Below, piece after piece: positions 16,584-24,844 of a DNA stretch of 64,000 bases. The position numbers and the translations under genes were made by a program. The DNA is taken from the NCBI GenBank assembly GCA_001940845.1, contig MSGV01000043.1:1-64000 (forward strand), read 5' to 3'. Position 1 is the stretch's first letter. Every line of letters starts with the position of its first letter. The DNA comes from Christensenellaceae bacterium Phil7. Its GTDB lineage: Bacteria > Bacillota > Clostridia > Christensenellales > CAG-138. The notes beneath the pieces were generated by a model, which saw only the letters and a program-made list of their open reading frames with translations, did not search any database and was not told where the DNA came from.

Positions 16584-16611
16584 ATTATAACAGACAACGT
16601 AAAAAAAGCAA
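16584..16611 (-). promoter_or_regulatory. Probable promoter of the CotH lipoprotein
   Basis: On the minus strand TTGCTT, 16 bp, TATAAT, about 118 bases before the start codon. The rest of this 324-base gap holds only the DUF1836 terminator and no recognisable gene. Confidence 0.55.
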
Positions 16612-16705
16612 GCTGGTGCAACATTGCAGCATAACAAAATATCCATTCGCTGCGTTACCGAATGCCGCATTCTGCCGCCGTAAATCAAAGCCTTTATCTA
16701 TAATA

Positions 16706-16745
16706 AAAATCCGGCACATATATAGAAAATCTGCATATGCCGGAC
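16706..16745 (-). terminator. Terminator after the DUF1836 gene
   Basis: On the minus strand TCCGGCATAT...ATATGTGCCGGA forms a stem followed directly by TTTTTATTA. Confidence 0.85.
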
Positions 16746-16799
16746 GAGATCGAGAGCCTTATAGCTTAGACTCAAACAAAAATTTACACGAATTATCGT

Positions 16800-17477
16800 C
16801 TATTCATCCGATCTTGCGCTATCTCCTTCTTCTGACTGTGTATGTCCATTCTCCAACATGGGTATTTTTTCCAAATTAACCAATTTATCGACAAGTAATC
16901 TGCTGAATGCTGCACCTATCGCTATATTCAAAGTAAAATCAAAGCATATATCACTCATCATTTCCATCTTAGACGAACGAACATCGCTCGTATCCGATTC
17001 CCCCGGAACCAGCTCTTGCGCAGGGTCCAATATATCTTTTGCTGACATGCGAACCTGCTCCACAAAAGCATCAGCAGTCCGTTTGTGGATTCGAGTATAG
17101 CTTCTATAAATATGTTCGATCCCACAAAAATCAAGATCCGATGAAATAAAATTTTTTATATCTGATAAGCTCAAAACCTGCTTAAGAGTGCAGATCATTA
17201 TCAAATATGCAACATGTTCGCGATAATATTTCCGCTTTATCGGCGCCGGCATGACTTTGAGGCGGACATAATTATTTATAGCATTTGCGCTGATGATGAG
17301 CTTTCTTTCATTATCCGCCGGGAGAAAATTAAGATAATTAAGCAAAAGTTCAACAACCTGATCCATATACAGCCCTATTTGCGGGAGTTCCTCCCATTTG
17401 GGGAGATCATATCCCTTTAAATATGTCTCCCATCTGTGAAGCTTTGCATTAAAAAGCTTGCCATCATAATAATGCAT
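16800..17477 (-). CDS. DUF1836 domain protein
   Basis: A cytoplasmic protein of 225 residues. The core matches DUF1836, a Firmicutes family with a winged-helix-like, MerR-like N-terminal part: GLYMDQVVELLLNYL, LIISANAINNYVRLKVM and KRKYYREHVAYLIMICTLKQVLSLSDI, in that order. The pattern suggests a DNA-binding regulator, but no target is known. The C-terminal 50 residues include a hydrophobic helix (LNIAIGAAFSRLLVDKL) and an acidic, polar tail. It is monocistronic, with its own TTGCTT-17-TATAAT promoter and terminator, and divergent from degV. Confidence 0.85.
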   Translation of the reverse strand: MHYYDGKLFNAKLHRWETYLKGYDLPKWEELPQIGLYMDQVVELLLNYLNFLPADNERKLIISANAINNYVRLKVMPAPIKRKYYREHVAYLIMICTLKQVLSLSDIKNFISSDLDFCGIEHIYRSYTRIHKRTADAFVEQVRMSAKDILDPAQELVPGESDTSDVRSSKMEMMSDICFDFTLNIAIGAAFSRLLVDKLVNLEKIPMLENGHTQSEEGDSARSDE

Positions 17478-17503
17478 ATTCGTCTCCTCTCCTTACTCCG
17501 GCG

Positions 17504-17532
17504 ATTATACCATATTGATATTGGCTAAGCAA
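17504..17532 (-). promoter_or_regulatory. Promoter of the DUF1836 gene
   Basis: On the minus strand TTGCTT, 17 bp, TATAAT, ending 27 bases before the start codon. Confidence 0.65.
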
Positions 17533-17575
17533 CATATGATGATTGATCGTATTCTCAAATAACAAAGAATGGCTA

Positions 17576-17604
17576 TTGACTTTGTTTATCGAACAGTGTA
17601 ATAT
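17576..17604 (+). promoter_or_regulatory. Promoter of degV
   Basis: TTGACT, 17 bp, TAATAT, about 60 bases before the degV start. Confidence 0.65.
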
Positions 17605-17664
17605 AATACGCGATATTAGTGTCGCCATGAATGGGCACACAGATTTGAATGGAGAAATATCGAG

Positions 17665-18537
17665 ATGAGTTTTCTTATTCTGACCGACAGTGCTGCGAAC
17701 ATTCCAAGCAAGCTTCTGCGTGAAAAACGTATTGAGCAAATATCGCTTTGCTATACCATGCGCGGCGAAGTGACGCGATGCGATGATTTAGACGCTTTTG
17801 ACGGCAAAGCCTATTTTGATGCGCTTCGCGATAAAGAAATCGTTTCCACATCATTGGTAAACCCTTCGGAATTCAAAGAAAGGTTTGAACCCATGCTTCA
17901 GAGCGGAGAGGATGTGCTTTATATCGGACTTTCCTCCGGCGTGAGCGGTACTCTTCAAGCAGCAAAGCTGGCGGCAAATGAGCTTGCGGAGGAGCGCGGT
18001 AGTTCGTCAAACAAAATTTATATTCACGATTCCCTCGGAGCATCACTTGGTGAGGGAATGCAGGCATTCAGAGCTGCCGAACTCAGGGATTCAGGCTATA
18101 GCTGCGAGGAAACCGCTGCAATTCTTAATGCAGAATGCCAGCACGTTATACAGGTTTTTACAGTCGGTGATCTTAAACATCTGCACCGCACAGGCAGATT
18201 ATCCGGATTATCCGCGCTTATAGGCAGCACCCTTCATGTCAACGCATTACTCAAAGGCGATGAGAAAGGCCAGATCGTTTCCTTTGGCAAGACGATCGGA
18301 CGAAAGCGTGCAATATCTGCACTTGCCGAAGTATACGCAAAAAAACATGATCCAAGCAGAAATCAGCTTGTTTGCATCGCTCATTGTGATTGTGAAAAGG
18401 AAGCTCAAGGGCTTGCCTCAAAGATTCGCGAGATTGACAAACCCGATGATATCCTTATTGTTTGCTATGAGCCAGTTACCGGCTCCCATGTCGGCCCCGA
18501 TACCCTTGCACTCTTCTTTATTGGAGATGAACGATAG
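17665..18537 (+). CDS. DegV-family fatty-acid-binding protein
   Basis: DegV/FakB proteins bind a fatty acid and present it to the kinase FakA for phospholipid synthesis. The opening ILTDSAANIPSKLL and the fatty-acid head-group motif SSGVSGTLQAA are diagnostic, as are TSLVNPSEF and the C-terminal GPDTLALFFIGDE. The 290-residue length is normal. No fakA is nearby. It is transcribed alone and ends in a good terminator. Confidence 0.95.
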   Translation: MSFLILTDSAANIPSKLLREKRIEQISLCYTMRGEVTRCDDLDAFDGKAYFDALRDKEIVSTSLVNPSEFKERFEPMLQSGEDVLYIGLSSGVSGTLQAAKLAANELAEERGSSSNKIYIHDSLGASLGEGMQAFRAAELRDSGYSCEETAAILNAECQHVIQVFTVGDLKHLHRTGRLSGLSALIGSTLHVNALLKGDEKGQIVSFGKTIGRKRAISALAEVYAKKHDPSRNQLVCIAHCDCEKEAQGLASKIREIDKPDDILIVCYEPVTGSHVGPDTLALFFIGDER

Positions 18538-18552
18538 TTTTCATTTGCTTTT

Positions 18553-18597
18553 GCTGCCGCAGATGGTCAAAGATCATTTGCGGCAGCTCTTTATTTT
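18553..18597 (+). terminator. Terminator after degV
   Basis: GCTGCCGCAGATG pairs with CATTTGCGGCAGC, followed by TCTTTATTTTC. The tail reaches the stop codon of the convergent SDR gene. Confidence 0.85.
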
Positions 18598-19422
18598 CTA
18601 CCCGACCTTAGCTGCTTTGACCTCCTGTTTCTCCCCGCATAATATCAATTTTATGATCCCCACCTGCCATCTATCCGGGAGAAAGTTCAATAATCTTAGC
18701 AAAAAATTCCTGTTCACATTATAAACATATTTCGGTTTTTTCGTTTCCAATGCTTTTTGGACAATGCGAGCTATTTTTTGCGGTGCAATATTTTTTGTTT
18801 CGACCGATTTCACGATGCTTTGAAACCGATTTGCATTATGCCGATAAATTTTAGTATTTCTGCACATATCATTCAGAGAATCGGTTGATGCTTCAAGCAT
18901 TTTTGTATTAACAGCTCCTGGGCGTATAACAGAAACATATATTCCTTGGAGATTTAACTCCATTCTCAATGTATAGGCATATTTTTCGACCGCCGCCTTT
19001 GTCGCGGCATACAGACCCGTGAATGGCAGCGGATCAAGCGGCGCCAGCTCGCTTGAGGTAACAATAATTCTGCTTCCGCTATGAAGAAGGCCAAAGAAAG
19101 CTTTATTTACACGGTAAATGCCAAAGAGGTTAACATCAAATATTTTCAGAAAATCGCACTCGCTTATCTCCACAAGCGAGTTCATCGTATAAAAACCCGC
19201 AAAATGAATCAATGCATCAAGTTTTGCTATTTTTTTCTCAATATGTGCAAACGCATGAGCTATCTCAACAGAATTAGTTATATCAGCCGAAATGTATTCA
19301 ATGGACAGATCGCATGAGCTCGCTTTATCTAATCCCCAAACATGATATCCGCAAGCACATAGATGTTTTGCTGCGGCATATCCCATCCCTCCGCATACTC
19401 CGGTAATCAGTACTTCCTTCAT
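18598..19422 (-). CDS. Short-chain dehydrogenase/reductase (SDR)
   Basis: An NAD(P)-dependent oxidoreductase of 274 residues with a classical SDR layout: dinucleotide-binding LITGVCGGMGYAAAKHL, the IHFAGFY (NNAG-like) segment, catalytic Ser in RIIVTSSEL, and YAATKAAVEKYAYTLRMEL carrying Tyr-x3-Lys. The C-terminal region after 210 is basic and may touch the membrane (FLLRLLNFLPDRW). Substrate unknown; lipid or steroid-like reductases have this form. The start is the ATG right after GGAGGAAGAT. The track's start lies 25 codons further upstream without support. Confidence 0.9.
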   Translation of the reverse strand: MKEVLITGVCGGMGYAAAKHLCACGYHVWGLDKASSCDLSIEYISADITNSVEIAHAFAHIEKKIAKLDALIHFAGFYTMNSLVEISECDFLKIFDVNLFGIYRVNKAFFGLLHSGSRIIVTSSELAPLDPLPFTGLYAATKAAVEKYAYTLRMELNLQGIYVSVIRPGAVNTKMLEASTDSLNDMCRNTKIYRHNANRFQSIVKSVETKNIAPQKIARIVQKALETKKPKYVYNVNRNFLLRLLNFLPDRWQVGIIKLILCGEKQEVKAAKVG

Positions 19423-19745
19423 ATCTTCCTCCATTAAACAACCATGCATATTATTATGATGCTTTGAATTCAAACCGATTTCCATAAATTTTAACAAAAT
19501 CTATCATAAAATTCAAGCTTCTGCCGCCCATGCTTTTTCAAACTATACTATCAGAGCTCTATTTCATTCTTAAATTACATTGCATTTCAAACTGATTATA
19601 TTTTAATTTTCAACAAAACCTATCAACCATTTCGGCTGCAATTATGTTATAATTTTCGGAGACGCTAGGCAGGAGCTTATCGAATCCACAGGCAAGCCTG
19701 CCCGGATATCTTAGAATAAATTCCCACGCACGAAAGGAAAATAAA
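19423..19745. other. Intergenic region between SDR and amidase
   Basis: AT-rich divergent spacer. A TATAAT hexamer near 19650 could be the amidase -10, but no good -35 is placed for it. No RNA gene was recognised. Confidence 0.4.
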
Positions 19746-20663
19746 ATGAAATTTGAAAAAGCTGTTCGTATTTTAATCATAATAGCTGCCGCACTCATAC
19801 TTGCAATTGCAGCAGTGCTCATCGGCAAATGTTCCAACGGTGCAGATCATAGCGCTCAAGGCAAGGCAAGCCCCTCTCCAAACATTACGACCGATAACCC
19901 GACCGCTTCTGCTGATACCGCTACCCCCATATCTTCTTCACCGGAGGTCACAATAGTCCCTTCATACAGCACGAATCCTACCGATGAACCCGTAAGCTTT
20001 AATCCATCGGGACTTCCGCATGTAATGACCGATGGAACAATAGACGATGTATTCGTAAGGCTCAATGAGCTCAAAGCGCTGAAGCAGCAGAATCCCAACG
20101 CGGTCATCATACTGCTCGATGTTGGACACGGAGGCTTCGATCCCGGAGCTGCCGGCATTGACAGCGGTGTTACCGAAAGCGAACTAAATCTTGCTGTGGC
20201 TAAGCTTGTAGCTGAAAAGCTTGGCGAAAAGGGTTATTATGTGCTCATGACTCGTATGGGGGAATACGCCGTTGCAAATTCTAAATCTGAGGATATGGCA
20301 ACCCGCACAAGCATGATGAAGAATGATATTTTTACTGTTGCCGTCAGCATCCACATGAATTCCTTTCCAAATGATCGCAGCGTAAGCGGAACAAGGCTGT
20401 ATTGTTACCCCGGAAGCACCGCCGGCAGAAATCTCGCCGCTTCCATTATGGAGGTGATCGCAACCACTACCGGCCAACGTAATCGTGAACCGGTGGAGCA
20501 GGATCTTATGGTAGTTCGCGAACCTCTATGCCCCAGTGCGTTGGTCGAATGCGGATTCCTGTCCAATTCCTCTGATGAAGCCAATCTGCGCACCGCCAGT
20601 TACCAAGCAACCCTTGCGCAGGCTGTTGCAGATGGCGTTCAACGCTATATTGATAGCCTGTGA
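19746..20663 (+). CDS. N-acetylmuramoyl-L-alanine amidase (Amidase_3)
   Basis: A peptidoglycan hydrolase that cleaves the bond between MurNAc and L-Ala. An N-terminal membrane segment (about 7-27) and a Ser/Thr/Pro-rich linker (about 35-85) export and space the catalytic domain. Zinc ligands and the catalytic glutamate are in place: LDVGHGGFDPGA, TESELNLAVA, SIHMNS and VECGFLSN. LIGKC after the membrane segment is not a lipobox, so a membrane anchor or cleaved signal is more likely. It resembles CwlD/AmiC-type enzymes. Since SpmAB and SpoIID are also here, a role in spore cortex or daughter-cell separation is possible but not shown. Confidence 0.95.
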   Translation: MKFEKAVRILIIIAAALILAIAAVLIGKCSNGADHSAQGKASPSPNITTDNPTASADTATPISSSPEVTIVPSYSTNPTDEPVSFNPSGLPHVMTDGTIDDVFVRLNELKALKQQNPNAVIILLDVGHGGFDPGAAGIDSGVTESELNLAVAKLVAEKLGEKGYYVLMTRMGEYAVANSKSEDMATRTSMMKNDIFTVAVSIHMNSFPNDRSVSGTRLYCYPGSTAGRNLAASIMEVIATTTGQRNREPVEQDLMVVREPLCPSALVECGFLSNSSDEANLRTASYQATLAQAVADGVQRYIDSL

Positions 20664-20692
20664 ACGATTTATTAATAAGTCACTAATAAGAT

Positions 20693-20730
20693 GAGGATAT
20701 CTTTTTGATAAAACAAGGTATCCTCCTTTT
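20693..20730 (+). terminator. Terminator after the amidase
   Basis: GAGGATA pairs with TATCCTC around a U/A-rich loop, followed by CTTTTTG. Confidence 0.75.
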
Positions 20731-20791
20731 TGTTATACATAGCCGGTTTTCCATTTGTCGGCTTCAAAATCATTATATTTTTTGAAATCCA

Positions 20792-20819
20792 TTGTTAAAA
20801 GGCTTTGTCTTGCTATAAT
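20792..20819 (+). promoter_or_regulatory. Promoter of the Mrp gene
   Basis: TTGTTA, 16 bp, TATAAT, about 50 bases before the start; an AGGAGGAAA ribosome binding site follows. Confidence 0.6.
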
Positions 20820-20868
20820 AAATACCATAAGAGAATAGTTTCTCGAAACTATAGGAGGAAAATAAGAA

Positions 20869-21690
20869 ATGAGCGAAGAATGCACTCATAATTGCGAAAG
20901 CTGCGGCTTGGATTGCGCCAGCAAGCCGACTGATTTTCGCGCAAAGCTTAATGAGCACAGCCGTGTCCGTAAGGTCATTGCAGTTGTCAGCGGTAAGGGC
21001 GGCGTGGGAAAATCCATGGTCACCTCTCTTTTAGCAGTCAATTCCACGCGTGCTGGCTATCATACCGCAATACTAGATGCCGATATCACAGGTCCGTCCA
21101 TTCCTAAGGCTTTTGGCATCAAAGATAAAGCATATGCAAATCAGTACGGAATAGTTCCGGTCCAATCACACACTGGAATTGATATGATGAGCATTAATTT
21201 TCTGCTTGAAAACGATACCGATCCCGTTGTATGGCGGGGCCCGATCATTGCCGGAACCGTAAAACAATTCTGGACTGATGTAGTTTGGGATAATATCGAT
21301 TATATGTTCATCGATATGCCTCCCGGAACCGGTGACGTACCTCTGACGGTATTCCAATCTCTCCCAATAGACGGTATCATTATCGTCACAACGCCTCAGG
21401 ATCTTGTTTCCATGATCGTTGAAAAGGCAGTCAATATGGCAAAGTTAATGAATATTCCCGTCATTGGCATTGTTGAGAATATGTCCTATTTTGAATGTCC
21501 TCACTGCGGTGAAAAAAGTGAAATTTTCGGAAAATCGCATCTGGATGAAATAGCTGAAAAGTATGGTATCTCCATCTCGGCAAGGCTTCCCATCAATCCA
21601 AAGCTCTCCGCTGCATGCGATGCGGGACTGATAGAGCTTTATGAGGGAAATTGGCTCAACGAACTCGGAAAGCATATAACTGAGCTCTGA
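20869..21690 (+). CDS. Mrp/ApbC-family Fe-S cluster carrier ATPase
   Basis: A P-loop NTPase that assembles or transfers iron-sulfur clusters. The deviant Walker A SGKGGVGKS is followed by LDADITGPS, and the cluster-binding CPHC pair (YFECPHCGEKSEIFG) sits near residue 205. The N-terminus has four further cysteines (C5, C9, C12, C16), a Cys-rich extension common in Clostridia Mrp proteins that may hold a second cluster. The Mrp form here lacks the N-terminal DUF59 domain found in many homologues. It is transcribed alone, with a promoter and terminator on either side. Confidence 0.94.
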   Translation: MSEECTHNCESCGLDCASKPTDFRAKLNEHSRVRKVIAVVSGKGGVGKSMVTSLLAVNSTRAGYHTAILDADITGPSIPKAFGIKDKAYANQYGIVPVQSHTGIDMMSINFLLENDTDPVVWRGPIIAGTVKQFWTDVVWDNIDYMFIDMPPGTGDVPLTVFQSLPIDGIIIVTTPQDLVSMIVEKAVNMAKLMNIPVIGIVENMSYFECPHCGEKSEIFGKSHLDEIAEKYGISISARLPINPKLSAACDAGLIELYEGNWLNELGKHITEL

Positions 21691-21701
21691 TCATTCTATA
21701 T

Positions 21702-21745
21702 TGCATTGCAGGAGCCTTGCTTCTGCGGTGCAGGTTTTTGTTTTT
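21702..21745 (+). terminator. Terminator after the Mrp gene
   Basis: TGCATTGCAG-AGC pairs with GCT-CTGCGGTGCA around a 3-base loop, then GGTTTTTGTTTTTG. Confidence 0.8.
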
Positions 21746-21749
21746 GAAA

Positions 21750-22277
21750 ATGGAGTATAGAGATATCCGGATTCAAGAGCTCAATTTAGAGCTCTTTCAA
21801 GACTTTAATCGCAGGCAAGTTGTTAATGATTGCTGGCGGCGAGATCATGGTGAATGGACGATAAAACCCGATCCATTCATCGATGATTGGAGTGCTGAAG
21901 ATTACTGCTTTTTAATCAACTGCCTGAAGAATACCATTCAAACCGGCGGTTTCGTGTACGGCGCATTCCATAACGGCAAACTAAAGGGGTTTGTCTCAGT
22001 TGAAGGTACTCCCTTCGGCAGCAGAGGCCAATACCTGGATCTATCCAGCCTGCACGTCTCAGAGGATTTAAGGAGAACCGGCATAGGCAGAGTCCTCTTT
22101 ATTGCAGCAAAGGATTTTGCAAAAGCAATGGGTGCTGAAAAACTATATCTATCCGCGCACTCTGCTGTGGAGACCCAAGCTTTCTACCATTCTATGGGGT
22201 GTACGGAGGCCGAGGAATATGATAAAGCCCATACCGATAAAGAGCCCTTTGACTGCCAAATGGAATGCCGTGTTTGA
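21750..22277 (+). CDS. GNAT-family N-acetyltransferase
   Basis: A predicted acetyl-CoA-dependent acyltransferase of 175 residues. The acetyl-CoA motif A is seen as LSSLHVSEDLRRTGIGRVLF, followed by AKAMGAEKLYLSAHSAVETQAFYHSMGC, the usual GNAT C-terminal half. Substrate unknown. The ATG comes only five bases after the Mrp terminator's U-tract and has no evident ribosome binding site, so expression may be weak or leaderless. The TTG start in the ORF track would lie inside the terminator and is rejected. Confidence 0.85.
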   Translation: MEYRDIRIQELNLELFQDFNRRQVVNDCWRRDHGEWTIKPDPFIDDWSAEDYCFLINCLKNTIQTGGFVYGAFHNGKLKGFVSVEGTPFGSRGQYLDLSSLHVSEDLRRTGIGRVLFIAAKDFAKAMGAEKLYLSAHSAVETQAFYHSMGCTEAEEYDKAHTDKEPFDCQMECRV

Positions 22278-22309
22278 GGGGAAAAAATGAATTTTAAAAA
22301 ATTTACTGC

Positions 22310-22501
22310 ATGAATATCTATGTTTCAGAACAGCGGCTAAATCAGCTTTTGCCCAACGAAGAGATGAGTAACGCCTGCAAAAAGAGTATGGAGCGGACAA
22401 GCTCTCGACAGCATATCTAGCTGGGCTTCATCGAAACCGATGTAGATGTAGTGGATGAGCTGGATTTCCATGAAATAAATATGGAGCTATACATTAGATA
22501 A
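22310..22501 (+). pseudogene. Decayed small gene remnant
   Basis: One frame reads a 64-codon ORF interrupted by a single TAG: MNIYVSEQRLNQLLPNEE at the start and LGFIETDVDVVDELDFHEIN near the end. In the next frame the middle stretch reads RLQKEYGADKLSTAYLAG, more protein-like than the in-frame translation. The simplest reading is a short gene broken by two compensating frameshifts. Family not recognised. It lies between an acetyltransferase and exoA without its own promoter or terminator that I can see. Confidence 0.35.
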
Positions 22502-22537
22502 TTAAAGCATCGCGAATGAGCAGCAAGGAGGAACTCT

Positions 22538-23296
22538 ATGAAATTTGTATCTTGGAATGTTAATGGCCTGCGTGCCTGTATGGGCAAAGGCTTTGCCGAT
22601 TTTTTTGCCGCTGAGGATGCGGATTTTTTTGCACTGCAGGAGACTAAGCTGCAGGAAGGTCAGATAGATTTTGCTCCCGAGGGCTATTTCTGCTATTGGA
22701 ATTATGCCGAAAAAAAAGGCTATTCCGGCACAGCAATCTTTACAAAGCACCAACCAATGTCCGTTGCCCTCGGTATGGGGCTTGATCCCGAATTTGAGAC
22801 GGAGGGCAGGGTCATCACCTTGGAATATCCTGGATTTTACTTCGTTACCGTTTATACTCCAAATGCACAGCGTGAGCTAACTCGATTGGAGTATCGATGC
22901 CGTTGGGAGGATTCCTTCCGCAGCTATGTTTCGGCCCTTGATAAGCAGAAGCCGGTCATAATCTGCGGCGATATGAATGTTGCGCATAAGGAAATTGACC
23001 TCAAAAATGCAAAAAGCAATCGGGGAAATGCCGGTTTTACCGATGAGGAGAGAGAAAAATTTACAGAACTGCTTGCAGCAGGCTTTTCGGATTCCTTCCG
23101 CGTGCTCTATCCAGATAAAATCGATGCGTACACCTGGTGGAGCTATATGTTTAAAGCCCGTGAGCGAAATACGGGATGGCGTATCGATTATTTCGTAATC
23201 AGCAGCCGCCTTAATAATGATTTGGAAGATGCTATGATCTATCCGCATATCATGGGAAGCGACCACTGTCCTGTGGGGATTTCGATTCGGCTCTGA
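22538..23296 (+). CDS. exoA: Exodeoxyribonuclease III (AP endonuclease)
   Basis: It cuts DNA at abasic sites and trims 3' blocks in base-excision repair. All family blocks are present: SWNVNGLRACMGKG, LQETKLQEGQI, YSGTAIFTK, CGDMNVAHKEIDL, the TWWSYMFKARERNTGWRIDYF stretch and C-terminal GSDHCPVGISI with the catalytic histidine. The 252-residue length is normal for the Bacillus ExoA/E. coli XthA group. AAGGAGGAACT gives a strong ribosome binding site. Confidence 0.97.
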   Translation: MKFVSWNVNGLRACMGKGFADFFAAEDADFFALQETKLQEGQIDFAPEGYFCYWNYAEKKGYSGTAIFTKHQPMSVALGMGLDPEFETEGRVITLEYPGFYFVTVYTPNAQRELTRLEYRCRWEDSFRSYVSALDKQKPVIICGDMNVAHKEIDLKNAKSNRGNAGFTDEEREKFTELLAAGFSDSFRVLYPDKIDAYTWWSYMFKARERNTGWRIDYFVISSRLNNDLEDAMIYPHIMGSDHCPVGISIRL

Positions 23297-23384
23297 TCCT
23301 GCAGAAATCCTTGTAAATTGTTTTTTGCAATATTTTTATTAGTCTAAGCATAATTTTATTTGATAAATGAGAGGTGCTTTTAAA

Positions 23385-23873
23385 GTGAATATCGTTCAAT
23401 TAACCGATGATGAACTAGCTGCGGCTGCGCCTTTGGCCGCAGCATTCCGGGTTGCCTTAAAAACCTACAAAGGGATCTCAGCAGCTCCGGATATCAATGC
23501 AGGCAAGGATGAACTTGCCGAGTATCTCCAAGCAAATTATCCAATCTTTGCGGCAATTCGCGATCAAAAATATGTGGGATACATCGTTTGCAGGGTTGAA
23601 GAGCCAACTGTTTGGATCGAATCAATATATGTTATAGAAGAGTATCGACGAACCGGCATTGCTTCTGCACTGCTTCACAAAGCAGAAGAACTGGCCAACT
23701 CATATGGAGAGAATACAGTATTCAATTATGTACATCCAAACAATGATGCTATGATTGCTTTCCTTAAAAAACATGACTATACGGTGCTGAATCTCATTGA
23801 GATCAGAAAAGCTTTTCCGGGCGAAAAGCTTTCAACAAAAATTTATGTCGGAAATAATCAGTTTGACTATTGA
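23385..23873 (+). CDS. GNAT-family N-acetyltransferase
   Basis: A 162-residue predicted acetyltransferase. Motif A is VWIESIYVIEEYRRTGIASALLHKAEELA, and the C-terminal part NYVHPNNDAMIAFLKKHDYTVLNLIEIRK is typical of the fold. Substrate unknown. I prefer the GTG at 23385: GAGAGG lies 11 bases before it, whereas the ATG of the track start sits within that motif. It is followed by a clear terminator. Confidence 0.88.
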   Translation: MNIVQLTDDELAAAAPLAAAFRVALKTYKGISAAPDINAGKDELAEYLQANYPIFAAIRDQKYVGYIVCRVEEPTVWIESIYVIEEYRRTGIASALLHKAEELANSYGENTVFNYVHPNNDAMIAFLKKHDYTVLNLIEIRKAFPGEKLSTKIYVGNNQFDY

Positions 23874-23880
23874 ATTTACG

Positions 23881-23917
23881 GGTCCTTTATATCAGCATAA
23901 AGGATCATTCTTTTTTT
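23881..23917 (+). terminator. Terminator after the second GNAT gene
   Basis: GGTCCTTTATA pairs with TAAAGGATC around a short loop, followed by ATTCTTTTTTTG. Confidence 0.85.
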
Positions 23918-24264
23918 GTGTTCCTTTATGTTGATTCAGACCATTAAAATAAAAGATCAGCAATGGAGAATTTGTGGTAATCCTTCCTATTTAATTAGGG
24001 CTATTTAATTTTACATATCTTTCCAACTATGATTTCATAGTTTTCGGAGATACTATCCTCATGGGAGCCAATGATCTTATCCGCAAAAGTGATCGGCAAA
24101 ACAGCTTCATGAAAACATTGCATGGTCTTGAGGCGACTCTGCGCTTACTGCCGCTTACAATGATTTGACATTGAAATGCTTTACCAACTTCTGCAAATGA
24201 TAATCTCAGAAGCTCCCAATTTGGAAGCATAAAGCTTTCAACCAATTCAGAAGGGAGTTTTCTT
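23918..24264. other. Intergenic region before the DUF1540 gene
   Basis: About 350 bases with no supported gene. A 47-codon open stretch (YDFIVFGDTILMGANDLIRK) starts without a start codon or ribosome binding site and is not called. No clear promoter or known RNA family was found. Confidence 0.4.
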
Positions 24265-24441
24265 ATGACTAAGAATCAGGTAGGATGCCAGACCATCGGC
24301 TGCCGCGTTGTTAGCTGCCGACACAATGAAAACGGTTCATATTGTGCGCTTACACGCATTGATGTAGAACCCTGCTGCAACGGCTGCCATTCGGGCAATC
24401 CCGAGGATGAAAGCCTCTGCGGAAGCTATTCTCAGAGATAA
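24265..24441 (+). CDS. DUF1540 cysteine-rich small protein
   Basis: A 58-residue protein that is missing from the ORF track because of its length. It starts MTKNQVGCQTIGCRVVSC and has cysteines at 8, 13, 18, 27, 37, 38, 41 and 52. The CxVxxCxHNxxGxxCxLxxIxV pattern matches DUF1540, a Clostridia family often seen in sporulating bacteria and probably metal-binding. Function unknown. AAGGGAG precedes the ATG at good spacing, and a strong terminator follows, so this is a real transcription unit. Confidence 0.85.
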   Translation: MTKNQVGCQTIGCRVVSCRHNENGSYCALTRIDVEPCCNGCHSGNPEDESLCGSYSQR

Positions 24442-24453
24442 CCGGCTAAAGCT

Positions 24454-24500
24454 AAAAACAGTGGGTATCCGATATAGATCGGCTGCCCGCTGTTTTTATT
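24454..24500 (+). terminator. Terminator after the DUF1540 gene
   Basis: AAAAACAGTGGGTATCCGAT pairs with ATCGGCTGCCCGCTGTTTTT with few mismatches and ends in TTTTTATT. Confidence 0.9.
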
Positions 24501-24540
24501 CTAGCTTTTCTTGATTTTCTCATAACAATGCTATAAAATA

Positions 24541-24567
24541 GTGTTGCTGATAAAAGCTCAGCAACAC
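24541..24567 (+). promoter_or_regulatory. 5'-UTR hairpin of the small Clostridia protein gene
   Basis: A perfect 10-bp stem GTGTTGCTGA/TCAGCAACAC with a 7-base loop lies just after a TATAAA -10-like hexamer and about 47 bases before the start codon. No U-tract follows. A transcript-stabilising 5' hairpin is the simplest reading. Confidence 0.55.
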
Positions 24568-24613
24568 GAGGATTTTTATATTATCAAAGATTAGTGCGCA
24601 GGAGGACTACACT

Positions 24614-24832
24614 ATGGATATCAAGGCAAAGATCGAGGAAGTCGTCGAAAAGATCACAAAAGATCCGAATATCAAGGCTCAGTTTCAAAGCAATCCCGTA
24701 AAGGCCGTTGAAGGGATCTTGGGCATCGATCTTCCCGACGATGTGATGAAAAAAATCATTGGCGGCGTCAAAGCTAAGCTTTCGGCTGATAAGCTTTCCG
24801 GAGCCATGGAATCCTTGAAGAAATTATTCTAA
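24614..24832 (+). CDS. Small charged helical protein, unknown (weakly Nif11-like)
   Basis: A 72-residue soluble, highly charged, probably all-helical protein. Features are an amphipathic N-terminal helix (IKAKIEEVVEKITKD), a central FQSNPVKAVEGILGIDLPDD and a Lys-rich C-terminal helix ending in KKLF. The layout (helix, NP-x-x-A-V-E turn, LGIDLPDD) is faintly like the leader region of Nif11-type peptides. No maturation enzyme, transporter or protease is near, and there is no Cys, Ser or Thr-rich core, so a peptide natural product is unlikely. AGGAGG, a 5' hairpin and a perfect terminator suggest high expression. Confidence 0.8.
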   Translation: MDIKAKIEEVVEKITKDPNIKAQFQSNPVKAVEGILGIDLPDDVMKKIIGGVKAKLSADKLSGAMESLKKLF

Positions 24833-24844
24833 ATATGCTTTTCC

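Noticed and set aside
21717-21749. Upstream TTG start of the acetyltransferase
   Set aside because: It is inside the Mrp transcription terminator; the ATG at 21750 fits the fold better.
24027-24245. 72-residue minus-strand ORF in the gap before DUF1540
   Set aside because: No start signals or protein-like pattern, and the same stretch is open in another frame too. Not enough to call.
24614-24832. Ribosomally made peptide natural product precursor
   Set aside because: The Nif11-like layout is weak, and no maturation enzyme, transporter or core-like tail is nearby.
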